Positions 52,440-63,635 of a DNA stretch of 64,000 nt are shown piece after piece (position 1 is the stretch's first letter; each line of letters begins with the position of its first letter). The position numbers and the translations under genes were made by a program. Source of the DNA: Rana temporaria (taxonomy: Eukaryota > Chordata > Amphibia > Anura > Ranidae); contig NC_053499.1 of assembly GCF_905171775.1 (NCBI RefSeq), positions 81,304,907-81,368,906 on the forward strand, given 5' to 3'. The notes under the pieces are model-generated. The model worked only from the letters and a program-made list of their open reading frames with translations, had not been told where the DNA came from and searched no databases.

Positions 52440-53215
52440 CCACAGTCCAAGGATCTTGTCTGCTTACAGGGTACAGAGAGAAACTATGGATATAAATCTT
52501 CAATGTTCTGCTTAATCCATGAATCAGTAGTTACACTATTATTACCAAACTCACTCATCAGTGTCTTTATGGTCCTTGCTTTGTGCACTGGTGCGCAGTC
52601 ATGTTGGAACAGGAAGGGGCCATCCCCAAAGTTTGGAGTATGAAAATGTCCAAAATGACTTGGTATGCTGACCCTTAATGCCGCGTACACACCATCACTT
52701 TATGTGATGAAAAAAAACGACACTTTCTGTGAAGTAAAAAATGACGTTTTTGAAACTTCAATTTTCAAAGACGAAGTTGCCTACACACCATCGTTTTCTC
52801 ACAATGATCTTGCAAAGTGAGGTTACGTTCCACCACGTTTTACCATTGAAGCTTGCTTCATAAGTAGCTTCTGGGCATGCGTGGATGAAAAAACGTCTTA
52901 GAAAACGACGTTTTTTGCTACACACGGTCAATTTCTGTGAAGTAAAAAGTGCACTTTTGAAAAACGACACATAAAATTGAAGCATGCTTCAATTTTTTTT
53001 GGTCGTTTTTTACAAGACATAAAACAACGTTTTCCCCCACACACAGTCAATTAAAGTGACGTTTTTAAAAACGTCATTTTTTTTCATCACATAAAGTGAT
53101 GGTGTGTACGCGGCATAAGAGTTCCCTTCACTGGAACTAAGGGGCCAAGCCCAACCCCTGAAAAACAACCCCACACCAGCCCCCCCACACCATAATCCCC
53201 CCTCCACCAAATGAT
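52440..53215 (-). pseudogene. Tc1/mariner transposase fragment, minus
   Basis: The minus strand encodes GGIMVWGGWCGVVFQGLGLA, PLVPVKGTL and, after the MITE at 52679-53115, VSIPSHFGHFHTPNFGDGPF and FQHDCAPVHKARTIKT. The HD in FQHD is the second catalytic Asp of the Tc1 DDE core. It is broken by the MITE and lacks both ends. Confidence 0.75.
52679..53115. mobile_element. MITE with TGCCGCGTACACACC ends
   Basis: About 35 bp at the left (TGCCGCGTACACACCATCAC onward) are inverted at the right. TAA stands on both sides (52676-52678 and 53116-53118), the 3-bp duplication typical of PIF/Harbinger. The interior is full of AAAAACGAC/GTCGTTTTT words forming internal hairpins. Its removal restores the Tc1 frame. 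Confidence 0.85.
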
Positions 53216-53540
53216 TTGGACCAGTGCACAAAGCAAGGTCCATAAAGACATGGATGAGCGAGTTTGGGGTGGAGGAACTTGACTGGCCTGCACAGAGTTC
53301 TGACCTCAACCTGATAGAACACCTTTGGGATGAATTTGTGTGGAGACTGTGAGCCAGGCCTTCTCATCCAACATCATTGCCGGACCTCACAAATGTGCTT
53401 CTGGAAGAATGGTCAAACATTCCCATAGGACAGCCTTCCCAGAGGAATTGAATCTGTTATAGACTGGGATGCCATTAAAGTTCATGTGCGTGTAAAGGCA
53501 GGTGTCCTAATACTTTTGGCAATATATAGTATATATACTG
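53216..53540 (+). pseudogene. Tc1/mariner transposase fragment, plus
   Basis: Encodes TWMSEFGVEELDWPAQSSDL then NLIEHLWDEF, the C-terminal catalytic part (Glu in IEHLWDE), followed by a TGA and broken frames. It ends with GGTGTCCTAATACTTTTGGC, typical of Tc1-type 3' ends. It faces the minus-strand fragment head to head. Confidence 0.75.
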
Positions 53541-53679
53541 TATATTCTTTTTATACTAAGTCCAGTCCATTGTTTGGACTTAATACCTGCTGAAGGGTAA
53601 TTCCAGCAGCCAATTAAAAGGAATTGGGATATTAAAGTTCTCCCCAGCTCAAAATTAAAACTCAGCAGCTACACAAAGG

Positions 53680-54001
53680 GGGTTATTTACCAAAGGCAAA
53701 TCCACTTTGCACTACAAGTGCAAACTACAAATGCAAAGTGCACTTGAAATTGCAAGGAAAGTGCACTTGGAAGTACAGTCACTGTAGATCTGAGGGGGGG
53801 CAAAGAAAATAAAAAAAACAGCATTTTAGCTTGCACATGATTGGATGATAAAGTCAGCAGAGCTTCCCATCATTTCAGATCTACCCCTCAGATTTACAGC
53901 GCCTGCACTTACAAGTGCACTTTCAGTGCAATTTCAAGTGCACTTTGCACTTGTAGTTTGCACTTGTAGTGCAAAGTGAATTTGCCTTTAGTAAATAACT
54001 A
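53680..54001. mobile_element. Palindromic MITE, copy 1
   Basis: GTTATTTACCAAAGGCAAAT at the left is inverted near TTTGCCTTTAGTAAATAAC at the right. The arms contain repeated GCACTACAAGTGCA words. About 320 bp, non-coding. Confidence 0.8.
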
Positions 54002-54700
54002 CCATACTGTACACACACTGCAGCTGCTGACTTAATATTAGGACACTTACCTGTCCTGGAATCTGGCGATGTTGGTACCCCAGCCAATGTTTCTATTGGC
54101 TCTCGGGTGCTGCTGCCGCCATTCCCTATAGGGGCCAATTCACACCACATGCAGTCCAGTGCATTTTTTTTTTTCTGCCTGGAAAGTAGGTTATATGGTT
54201 TTCAATGGCATAATTCACACCAGTGCTTGCAGTTCCAGAAAAAAAGTAGAGCATGATGCATTTTTCCTGCACTGGACTGTACTGGAACACTGTAAAGCAC
54301 ATCAAAAACGCACTAGAATGCACCTGAACGCACTGAAACACACATGTCCTTATCTAAGGTTAAGAAAAAAAGAGGAGGAAAATGCACTGGAATGCTTTAA
54401 AAACACACCAAACATGCCCTGCAATGCATCAAAAACACGCATGCAGAAAAGTATCGGAAACGCATCCACCGCAGCGAGATCTCTCGGAAGTGGGGACAGG
54501 TACCTGTCAAAAACAGGAACCTGCTCCCCTCCCCCGAAAGGTGGCAAAGTGGGGGGGGGAAGAGGCAAATAAGTGGAGCTTCCACTTTTGGGTGGAACTT
54601 CGCTTTAAATGTCATATCCCTGCCCAAGCTGCACTGTTGTCATGTGCCAATACTAGGCTGGGCTGGAAGATAAATATGTAAGTGATGAGAGCTGCATTCT
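54002..54700. other. Dispersed-repeat segment
   Basis: It contains a GGGGCCAATTCACACCA block with repeated CACTGGAATGC/CGCACT words (54130-54470) and a GTGGAGCTTCCAC...GGTGGAACTTCGC hairpin (54573-54605). It resembles MITE-like repeats. No gene. Confidence 0.4.
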
Positions 54701-54733
<33 letters not shown>

Positions 54734-54740
54734 GCGTGTA

Positions 54741-54800
<60 letters not shown>

Positions 54801-54805
54801 GATAC

Positions 54806-54863
<58 letters not shown>

Positions 54864-54868
54864 GATAC

Positions 54869-54916
<48 letters not shown>

Positions 54917-54945
54917 AATATACACACATACACACACAGAGTATA

Positions 54946-55012
<67 letters not shown>

Positions 55013-55038
55013 AACACACATAGCAGAATGAAGATACA

Positions 55039-55084
<46 letters not shown>
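54701..55084. repeat. (TA)n/(TG)n microsatellite cluster
   Basis: Several TA runs of 20-35 dinucleotides, alternating with TGTGTGTG, CATAGATACTGTG and ACACACA blocks. The long Ile/Tyr/Thr/His frames on both strands are repeat translations. Confidence 0.95.
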
Positions 55085-55087
<3 letters not shown>

Positions 55088-55687
55088 GCCTCTCCCATCA
55101 CTTACTTACATGTATAAATATTTTTCTCATTTCTTTTTTCTCATTAGTTTTATTGGTATGTGGGTCTCATTTCTGTGCCATGAATCTTCCAATATGTAAA
55201 TCCTGCCCTGGGAAAAACTCTTCAAACAGAGAGACTTCAATCATAATACAGGAAGACCGGAAGTGAGCAGTGGGAACCTTCACCTCTCACTTCCTGTTTC
55301 TGGTAAGGCCTAGTCTGAAAAGGAAAGCATGGCATGGTGGAGACACTCTCTGTATTCTCCTGGATGTATTCTCCTGGATGAAAGGTATGCCTTCTATCAA
55401 ATAATATTAGAATTGTGAAAGTTTGGTGCATGAGTTAAGTTTTATTTGTCTATTTCCTGCTGAATAGTTCTCATTCTGTGTGCATTCACCTTCCCAGTTA
55501 CCATACAGCATGTGCACAGTAATGTAATATTATAGAGCTCCTCTTCCACAGCATGTCACTCTGCTGCATATAATATGTATGGCTTCCATGTTATATCCAG
55601 TAACTGTGTAGCATACTTTTTCAGTGCACATTGCTGCATATAATATTATACGGCTTCCATTCTATATCCACTCACCATGCAGCATAG
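55085..55687. other. Unannotated stretch
   Basis: No gene or clear repeat recognised; CTTCCATNNTATATCCA words recur at 55582 and 55650. Confidence 0.4.
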
Positions 55688-55912
55688 GGGTTGATTTACT
55701 GATTACTACAAGTGCACTTGGAAATGCAGTCGCTGTAGATCTGAGGGGAAGATCTGAAATGAGGGGAAGCTCTGCTGATTTTATTATCCAATCATGTACA
55801 AGCAAAAAAAAAAAATTTTCTTAGCATGTCCCCTTCAGATCTACAGCAACTGCACTTCCAAGTGCACTTGTAGTGCAAAGTGGATTTGCCTTTAGTAAAT
55901 ATACCCCATGTC
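55688..55912. mobile_element. Palindromic MITE, copy 2 (partial)
   Basis: Same family as 53680-54001: it shares GTAGATCTGAGGGG, ATTATCCAATCATG and the right end TTTGCCTTTAGTAAAT. The left terminal part is shortened. Confidence 0.7.
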
Positions 55913-57771
55913 GTCAGGGCACAGTGCTACCAATGTTTTATGTCTCCCTCCCCTTTTGCATATTAGTATCTGCCCTGCTACTAGGTGCCAGCAGATATGG
56001 ATTTTTCCATACAGATACCAATTATGGGCCACCTTTCAAGCCGATAACGATACGAGGTACTGATATTCTGTTTACATCCAACTGCCCCAGAAGTAGCCTG
56101 ATGTCAGTTGACACCTAGGCCTTTTTTTGTATTCTAACAGCCACTGGCCACTGTCAGAATACAGGAAAAAAGAGCAGATAGCTGGGGAATCAATAGCCAG
56201 GTTGCTATTAACTATTTTAATTTGCAGTAGCCAATAGCTAGTGGGCTATTGCACCCGCCCACTGCCTGTTGTCAATCAGCAAAGGAGAGGATTTGAAGGA
56301 GAACATTCTTCTTTAGGTCTTCCTCTGCTGATTGACAGCAGGCATTGGGAACGGGGTGCAATAATCAGCCTAATTTTTAAATTGAAACAGCCAATGGCAG
56401 TCTGGCTATGGTTCCCCCACTACCTGCTGTTTACATTCAGCTGCCAGCAAATAAATTGTGCAGAAGGAGGTTAGCAGTGTCTGGGGTGTGTGTGTGTGGG
56501 GGGGGGGGGGGGTGGGGTGTGTGGGGGGGGGTGGGGGGTGTGTGTTGGGGGGGGGGGGGGGGGGTGTGGAGGTGGAAAGCTAATTTTTTTGGGGGGGGGG
56601 GATTCTGACAGATAGGCCGCCAGCCGCTGTCAAAGCACCTGACAAAGACTGACAGCTGGTGAATGGAAAACCGGAATAAGCACTTGGAAGAAGGAAACCA
56701 ACAACTGAGACAACTTGCCTTTGGTAAGCAGACAACTTAATTATGTTGGTGGCACCTTCCGTTTTTTTATATCACCGCATTCAACTGGCACTGTATCTGA
56801 TCATCATATCTGCATCATCCTTCATTATTCATTTGGTCATCAGTGTTTGAGTTTTGTGGTGATATCATTAAGAACTTTTGAGGTTTGGTTTGCCAATTGT
56901 GTGCTGTTGGCATACAATTTTGGGATCACCGATTTGGCGTATTAACCTCTCATTGTTTATACATATAATTGGACATTCATTTTGTGAATTTATATACTAA
57001 TTTTTCCGTGCACTCTGATTTTTTGTTTTGGTTAATTATTGTGCACCGTTTTTGGCATATCAGCCCCTGGATGCCAATATTTCAATGTGAATTGGTATTG
57101 GTGAAATTTTTTAATTTTAATTGAATTTTTTATATTGGCGCAGTCTTCATTTTTTATCAATTTTTTGTGTGGTATTCCACCAGTACTGTTTTTTTTTAGC
57201 TTTATTTTCTGTTTGACCAATTATTTTCCCTTTCATTCTACAGTGTTTTAAGGCAGAGTTAGGCAACCTTAGAGAGGTGGAGATCTACCTGAACAAGATG
57301 GGAGAAGTCAAAGATCACAGGGCACAGTGTCTTCCAATGTTGCCTCCCCACACCTGACTAAAACCTATAATTGCCGTACTACCGCACTGCAATCATGTGC
57401 CTTTCACTGCAATTATTGGTGTTAACATTTTGTCTCCTCACCACCTTGCAGAATTTCTCAGAGGCGCATTGGAGCAATACATACAGCACTTGTGAATGAG
57501 CCCTTAGTTGCATTTGGCAATAGCACTTTTAAGGCTCATTCACATGTGAATTTGGGGGTGGTAAAACCCTGCCCCCAATCCCTACCCCCTTTAGCTGCTA
57601 AGTGGGGGTCAGGGTGCCATGGGAGGTGGATGCTTGAGAGTTACTATTAGCTCTCAAGCAACCAGAAACAACAGTACCAATGGGGATCGTTGGGTACCTG
57701 TGAGTTTACTGTACTACATACATTATAGTATCAGTGAGTGCACTGAGGTAACTACAGTACATACCGTATTT
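55913..57771. other. Repeat-rich segment without recognised gene
   Basis: It includes the G-rich block at 56481-56602. AT-rich sequence at 56950-57230 resembles the segment at 320-540 (shared ATTGGACAT...TTTTGTGRATTT). Nothing else assignable. Confidence 0.4.
56481..56602 (+). repeat. Poly-G/GT block (G-quadruplex-prone)
   Basis: Several runs of 8-17 G separated by GTGTG or T. The runs lie on the plus strand and could form quadruplexes. Confidence 0.9.
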
Positions 57772-58251
57772 ATCGGCGTATACCGCGCACTATTTTGCCC
57801 TGAAAATCAGGGCAAAATCGTGGGTGCGCGATATACGCCGATACCCGCTTTCCCGCCACGAGTTTGAATACTGCGCCGGCATATACCGAGTGCAGTACAC
57901 TCGTGTATCTTCGGGCAGTCTCGGCGCCTCTCGCGCTGACGTCCTGAGCGTACAGGACGTCAGCGCGAGAGTTGCCGAGCCTGCCCGACGATACACGAGT
58001 GTACTGCGCTCGGTATATGTCGGCGCAGTATTCAAACTCGGCGCGGGAAACGAGCGGGGAGGACGCCGCAGAAAGACGCCGGACCCGATGAAGAGGACAC
58101 CCGAAGCCGCAGATGGACGCCGGACCCGACGAGGCCGCCGCGCAAGACACCAAAACTGTAAGTACAAAACATCTTTTTTCCACAGGAATTCGGGCAACTT
58201 TAGGGATGCGCGCTATACGCGGGAGCGCGCTATACCCTGATAAATACGGTA
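57772..58251. mobile_element. MITE with TACCGTATTTATC ends and long hairpin
   Basis: TACCGTATTTATC (57772-57784) is inverted exactly as GATAAATACGGTA (58239-58251). An internal GC-rich hairpin of about 180 bp (57860-58040) turns at GTCCTGAGCGTACAGGAC (57942-57959), and a smaller hairpin is formed by TTTTGCCCTGAAAATCAGGG. ORFs on both strands are hairpin by-products. Confidence 0.85.
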
Positions 58252-58338
58252 CTATATACACAAGTAGGATTTTTGTTTTGTGGAACATCTTTACTTTTAC
58301 CTTGGGAGAAACCCTCCTTGGAATATTTTTGATCTAGT

Positions 58339-58355
58339 GGGGGGGGGGGGGGGGG
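58339..58355 (+). repeat. (G)17 homopolymer
   Basis: An uninterrupted run of 17 G. Confidence 0.95.
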
Positions 58356-58928
58356 TCAGCAGCAGACTGGAGGAAACCCTCTAATCATGTAAAAGTACGT
58401 TTTTCCACAAGTCATCAATTTCTAACAAATGAAATGAATGGATATAGTGAGAAAATAGGCCATTATGTTACTTAAAAAGTTTTTATGCATTTCCATAGAT
58501 TTGCCTGGCATAATGGATACTTTGAAAACCACAAGCTTGCAGCTAATAGCACTGAAGATTGATTGTGGAAGTTCATCCTGTGTGGGTGTATCGTGTGCAT
58601 CACCTTCTGTCCCATCTGAAGACTTGAGCTCCTTGTCAAGTGTCGTACTCAAGGCCTAAACATGTAGGTTTTCTTTTGGTACCAAAACATTAAAACTTTG
58701 TATTTTTTTTTTTTTTTTTTTCAATCAAAAGTTTTTATTGGAGCAAAACAACAACCCAGAGGGCATATATACATACAGCGTACAGGTAATGTAGGTACAA
58801 GTGTGTTAACAGTGGGTAGCATAAAACAGGTGACTTAGAGTACGACCACTTTTGAACCTAGTTACCCCGGAATGTGAGCAGAATGTAGCAGGGTTAGTTG
58901 TCAGTCTGCCCGCCCGCCCGCTCACCTT

Positions 58929-61900
58929 TCAGACCATAAAAAGTGTCTCATGCAAAAAAACTTTTAGGTATTTATTGATGCCAACATCTGGGAAAATACC
59001 CAGCAGACACGGTTTGGGCTGTAGAGCAATAGGGGAACCCATTTTGTCATGTAGGAATTTCACCACCTGTTCCCAGAAGGTCTGAATCCTAGCCCACTGC
59101 CAGATTAAGTGGAAGAAAGTGCCCGTGTCTCGAGTACACATTGGGCACGTGGCCGGGGAGTCCCTCCTGTACCTGGAGATCCTGAGGGGCGTAAGATAGG
59201 CTCTATTTATAATGAAGGTTTGTGTAAGGCGGTCAGACATTTTCGGGGATACAAGTTTACAAGCATCGAGAGCGTCACTCCACTCGTCATCTTCTAGTGG
59301 GCCCACCTCTCCCTCCCACCTGGACTTTAGGGCGTAAGCAGACACCGTTGCAGTCGGGAGTGTGATCATAGTGTGGAATTGAGTGATTAGTTTTTTGGGG
59401 TCGGGGTATCTAACTGCTGCCATGAGAGGGTTATCGGCTAGGGCCAGGTCATCCTGGGGGAATTGAGTCTGAAAGGCGTGTCGTAGTTGGGCGTAACGGA
59501 ATATCATGTGGTCAGGTAAGTCGTATTCAGTCTGTAGCACATCGAAGGGTTTTAGTCTTCCGCGTCTGGTAACATGGGACAAGTAGTATATTCCCCTGGT
59601 ACTCCACACCTCGATATCTCGGATGCGTTCCAGCTCCGGCAGGGCAGGGTTATGCCACAAGGAGGTGTAGCCGTGCAGGGGCGAAATGCCCAGCCTGTCC
59701 GAAACTACTTTCCATATCCTCCTGTAATGATACAGCAGGGAGTGGCGTCCCTCCACCAACCTCACCCCCCCTGCTATTGTCACCAAAGGGTCGCCTATTG
59801 ACTGGGTCCATGCAGGGCAAAGGAGGCGGAGAAACCTAGTCCTGTCTACCTTATCCACGTGAAACAGTTGTGATAGCTGGGCAGCCAAGTAATATGCATT
59901 GAAGTCAGATAGCGCCAGTCCAGCTAGGTCGGTCGGGTTTTTAAGTCTGTGCCAGGGGAGTTTGTGTCTCGCGGCGCCCCACACAAATGGCTTGAGAAGG
60001 GTTTCCATAATTCTGAAGCATCTGAGCACCAGATACACCGGTGAATGCCACACCATGTAGAGAATCTTAGGCAGCAGGACCATTTTTATTAAATTTATGC
60101 GACCCGTGACTCCCAGTGGGAGTCGGGCCCAAGCCTGAGTTCTCAGCTTTAGCATATCATACAGTGGCGTGACATTCAGTGAGGCATAGTTGGCCGGGTC
60201 CCTGGTGGTCCGAATCCCCAAATACTTAATCTCAGCCACTCTCTGCAATGGGAGAAGGGCCCCGGCTCTTGTCACCGGGTAGCTATCTAGTGGGAGTATT
60301 TGGGACTTGTCCCAGTTAATCCTGAGTCCCGAGAAAGCGCCAAAGCGCTCTATCAGGGCCAGTGCCAGTGAGAGGGAGTCAGTGGAGTCGTCCAAGTACA
60401 GAAGTGTGTCGTCCGCGTATGTGCTTATTCTCTCCTCAACGTCGCCCCTCCGCAGGCCCGCTATGCCTGGGTGTGTGCGTATGGCAATTGCCAACGGTTC
60501 TGCCGCCAGGGCATACAGCAGCGGCGACAGGGGGCAGCCCTGCCTCGTGCCGCGTCGTAGGGGAAATTGATCTGAGAGCCACCCATTGGCCAGGACTCTA
60601 GCCGCTGGGGCCTGGTAGAGGAGTTTCACCCAACGGATGAATCTGGGGCCTATCCCAAATTTAGCCAGACATGTCCACAGGTACCGCCATTCCACCGAAT
60701 CGAACGCCTTGGTGGTGTCCAAGGCGACAATTATTCTAGACCCTGGGTTGTCATGGTTGGCCTGGAAGTTGATGAACAGCCTTCTGGGGTTAAAGGAGGT
60801 GTTCCGGCCGGGCATAAAGCCTGCCTGATCTGCATGTACTAAGGAAAGGATCACGGTGTTAAGGCGGGCTGAGAGCACTTTAGCCAGAATTTTGATGTCC
60901 ACTTGTAGGGAAATGGGGCGATACGATTCCGGTAGGTGTGGGTCCTTTCCTGGCTTGGGGATCAGAACTATGGTGGCTTCCCTCATCGAGGGCGGGAGCT
61001 CTGAGCCCTCGAAGATAGAGTTATAGAGGGCGAGGAGTCTAGGAACCAGGGTCTCGGCGTAGGTGGAGTAGAAATCGGTTGGTAAACCATCCGACCCTGG
61101 TGCCTTGGACTTTGGGAGACCAGCTAGAGCGGCGGATATTTCCTCCGCCGTCAGTGGTTCCTCGAGCGTTTGTGTCTGCTGTTCAGTCAGTCGGGGGATC
61201 AGTAGGTCTGCTAGGAAGTCTTCCGCTAAAGAGTCAGTATCAGGGGCTACCGTGTCGTACAGAGAGGAATAGAAGTCTTGGAACATGTCGGTCACCCTCT
61301 TCGGGTCAGTGATTAGGTCCCCAGTTGGAGAGCGCAGGGATATCACCACTGGAGGTCTCTCCTCGCAGTGTACTAAATAGGCAAGTAGCTTCCCCGCTCT
61401 CTCCCCATATTCAAACGTCCGTTGTCTGAGAATGAAGAGTTTCCGTCTCGACTTCTCATAGTGTAGTTGATCGGCTGCCCTAGTGCAGAGCTTAAGTTCG
61501 GCAGCCAGGTCAGCCGATGGGTTGGCCGTGTACTCCCTCTCCTTTGCCGCGGCAATTTCCATAGCCCTCTCTAATGCCTCCGCAGAAGTGGCCTTGATGG
61601 AGTTTATGCGAGACGATAGCGTCATGCGGGCATGTTGCTTAAAGGCCTCCCAGACTGCTCGGGGAGACGCGGAGCCGGAGTTATCAGCGAAGTATCGCTC
61701 CCACTCCCCTGCTAGATCCGCATCCTCCGCAGGGTCAGCCAGAATGGGTTTAACCGCCACGAATGGGGCGGACGAGCCCGGGGCAGGGACAACTCCACCC
61801 AGCACGGACAATGGTCGGAGAGGGACCGGGGGGAGAAACCCGCGTCCCTCACTCTGGGGAGAAGGGCTTTAGAGACCAATATTAGGTCTATTCGGGACAT

Positions 61901-62500
61901 CGAGCGATGTGAGGCAGAGAAGCAAGAGAACGCCCTGTCCGTGGGGTGACCATGTCTCCAGGTATCTACCAGGTTAAAATCCACGAGAAGTCTCGCAAAT
62001 CTGGTGGGGCGCGACCCCGCAGATGCAGGCTGATCCCTAACCATCCTATCCAGGGAGGGGTCTAGCACGTTGTTAAAATCACCCAGCCAAATTGCCGGTG
62101 TGTCAGGGTGTAGGGCCATGAAATCAAAGCCTGAAATTAAAATAGTGGACTGAAACAGAGGTGGGACGTAGAACGCCATTAGGAGGACCAGGTCCCCATA
62201 CAGTTTAGCTTTTAAGAAGACATACCTGCCCTGCGGATCCAGCACTGAATCCTGGAGCTCAAAGTGCGCCGCTTTGGCGATCAGTATAGAGACCCCTCTG
62301 GAGTGCGTGGTGTGGACCGAGTGGAATCCCCAGCCCACCCACGGTCGCCCAAGCGACCGTTGGGCCAGGCCCTCCGCATGCGTCTCCACCAGGACCACAA
62401 CATCCGCCCTCAATTTTTTAAGTATTGCAAATATTGCGGAGCGCTTAATGGAGTCCCTCATCCCGCGTACATTCCAAGTCAATAACTTTAGCGTGGCCAT
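58929..62500 (-). pseudogene. L1-type ORF2: AP endonuclease + RT (one frameshift)
   Basis: Starts at ATG 62500 in a good context (CCATGGCC), MATLKLLTWNVRGM. Apurinic-type endonuclease motifs: LTWNVRG, VVLVETHAEG, WLGDFNNVLD, SRIDLILVS, LSDHCPCWV. A frameshift between 61722 and 61740 ends this frame at 61712, and the RT frame continues: KAPGSDGLPTDFY, ALDTTKAFDSVEW, GTRQGCPLSPLLYALAAEPL, catalytic STYADDTLLYL. The C-terminal knuckle reads CPMC...HLIWQW, where the last Cys is replaced by Trp (TGG, 59094-59096). It ends HETLFMV at 58929. Restored length would be about 1,200 residues, normal for L1/Tx1-type ORF2. Target-primed reverse transcription is the family's role. Confidence 0.9.
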
Positions 62501-63635
62501 GGGATGAACCAGAGATTACACAGAGCCCCAGGATTCAGGCAATTTTCAGTTACACACCACACTCCTCCATGACTATACAAGTACATATCCCCATACACCA
62601 GTGGTAGCCTAGTGAGATACCCTCTACACATGTTTTGCTCAAATAAGACATAAAGAAAATGAAAAACAACAATAACCAAAAACCCTTGAATCCCTCCCTC
62701 CCCCCTCCCTGCCCTGCACTGACCCCAACTGGTGCGGGCTTGAACCCTGAACTGCCAACGTGGCATAAGCAGCACCCTATGCATATTGGGAAATAATGCG
62801 GTAAACAGGAATTTACATAGGTAAACTACCAGCACAGTCCTGAAGTGTGACCGTGCAGCGGCAGCCACCCAGGCATGGATGTGGGTTGCTGCAAGTGGGG
62901 CGGAAGTCCGCTGCATACACAAGCACAGTGTAGGACTCTGCCCGCTGTCCATCGCGAGCCCCTGAGTAGTGTACCTCCCTCCGCCGGAGAGGAGGAATTG
63001 CAGTGTAGAAATGACTATATATTTGTCAGCTCAGCAAAAGGCGAAAAAGTTTTAAGGTGAATAAGGCCTTTAACCGAAAGAGTCCAGCATCCATAAGTGT
63101 TAAAAAAAAAAAAAAAAGGGAAAAAAAAAAAAAAAAAAAAACCCCAAAAACAAAAACCAATAGACCCCACAAAGAACAGGGAGAAAATAAAGAGAACCCC
63201 CCCCCCCCAATAAAACAAGTAATCATCCTGCCCAGTCTTTTCAGTGAGCAGCTCATCTCCCCAGGAAGGATCCATCCATGTGAGGGGTCAAGGTTCCCAT
63301 CCTCCCGCAAACCGTATCCCCCAATGGGGGGGGTCACATCCCGTAGGGGTGCCCCGGGTGTCTTGGGGCTCCGGAATGACAGAGAGCAATGTTCAGGATG
63401 CAGTTCGGAGCCCATTACACCGCATAGGGAGGGGGTGGGCGCCCGACCAAAGGAGACCAGGGGACACAAGGTGTCGGGATCAGGCACCCCGCAGGAGTGC
63501 AACGTGGGGAGAGATGAGGGGAGACTCCCGGGGTGTGGGGGTGGCCGGGGCCCCGGGACCCCCACTAGGATAACTGAAACAAACTGTAGGCCTAAGGCGC
63601 CAGGAACAGTAATACAGTAGAAGGAGACATAGTAC
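62501..63635 (-). other. Inter-ORF region of the LINE
   Basis: 1.1 kb between ORF1 and ORF2, unusually long for L1. It contains two A runs on the plus strand (63100-63140) and a C run (63199-63207). Open frames on both strands show no recognisable motif. Confidence 0.6.

Noticed and set aside
54612..55117. Long Ile/Tyr/Thr/His ORFs on both strands
   Set aside because: Translations of the (TA)n/(TG)n microsatellite.
62488..63620. Overlapping 150-190-codon ORFs in the LINE inter-ORF region
   Set aside because: They run through homopolymers (A, C and T runs) on both strands and have no recognised domain.
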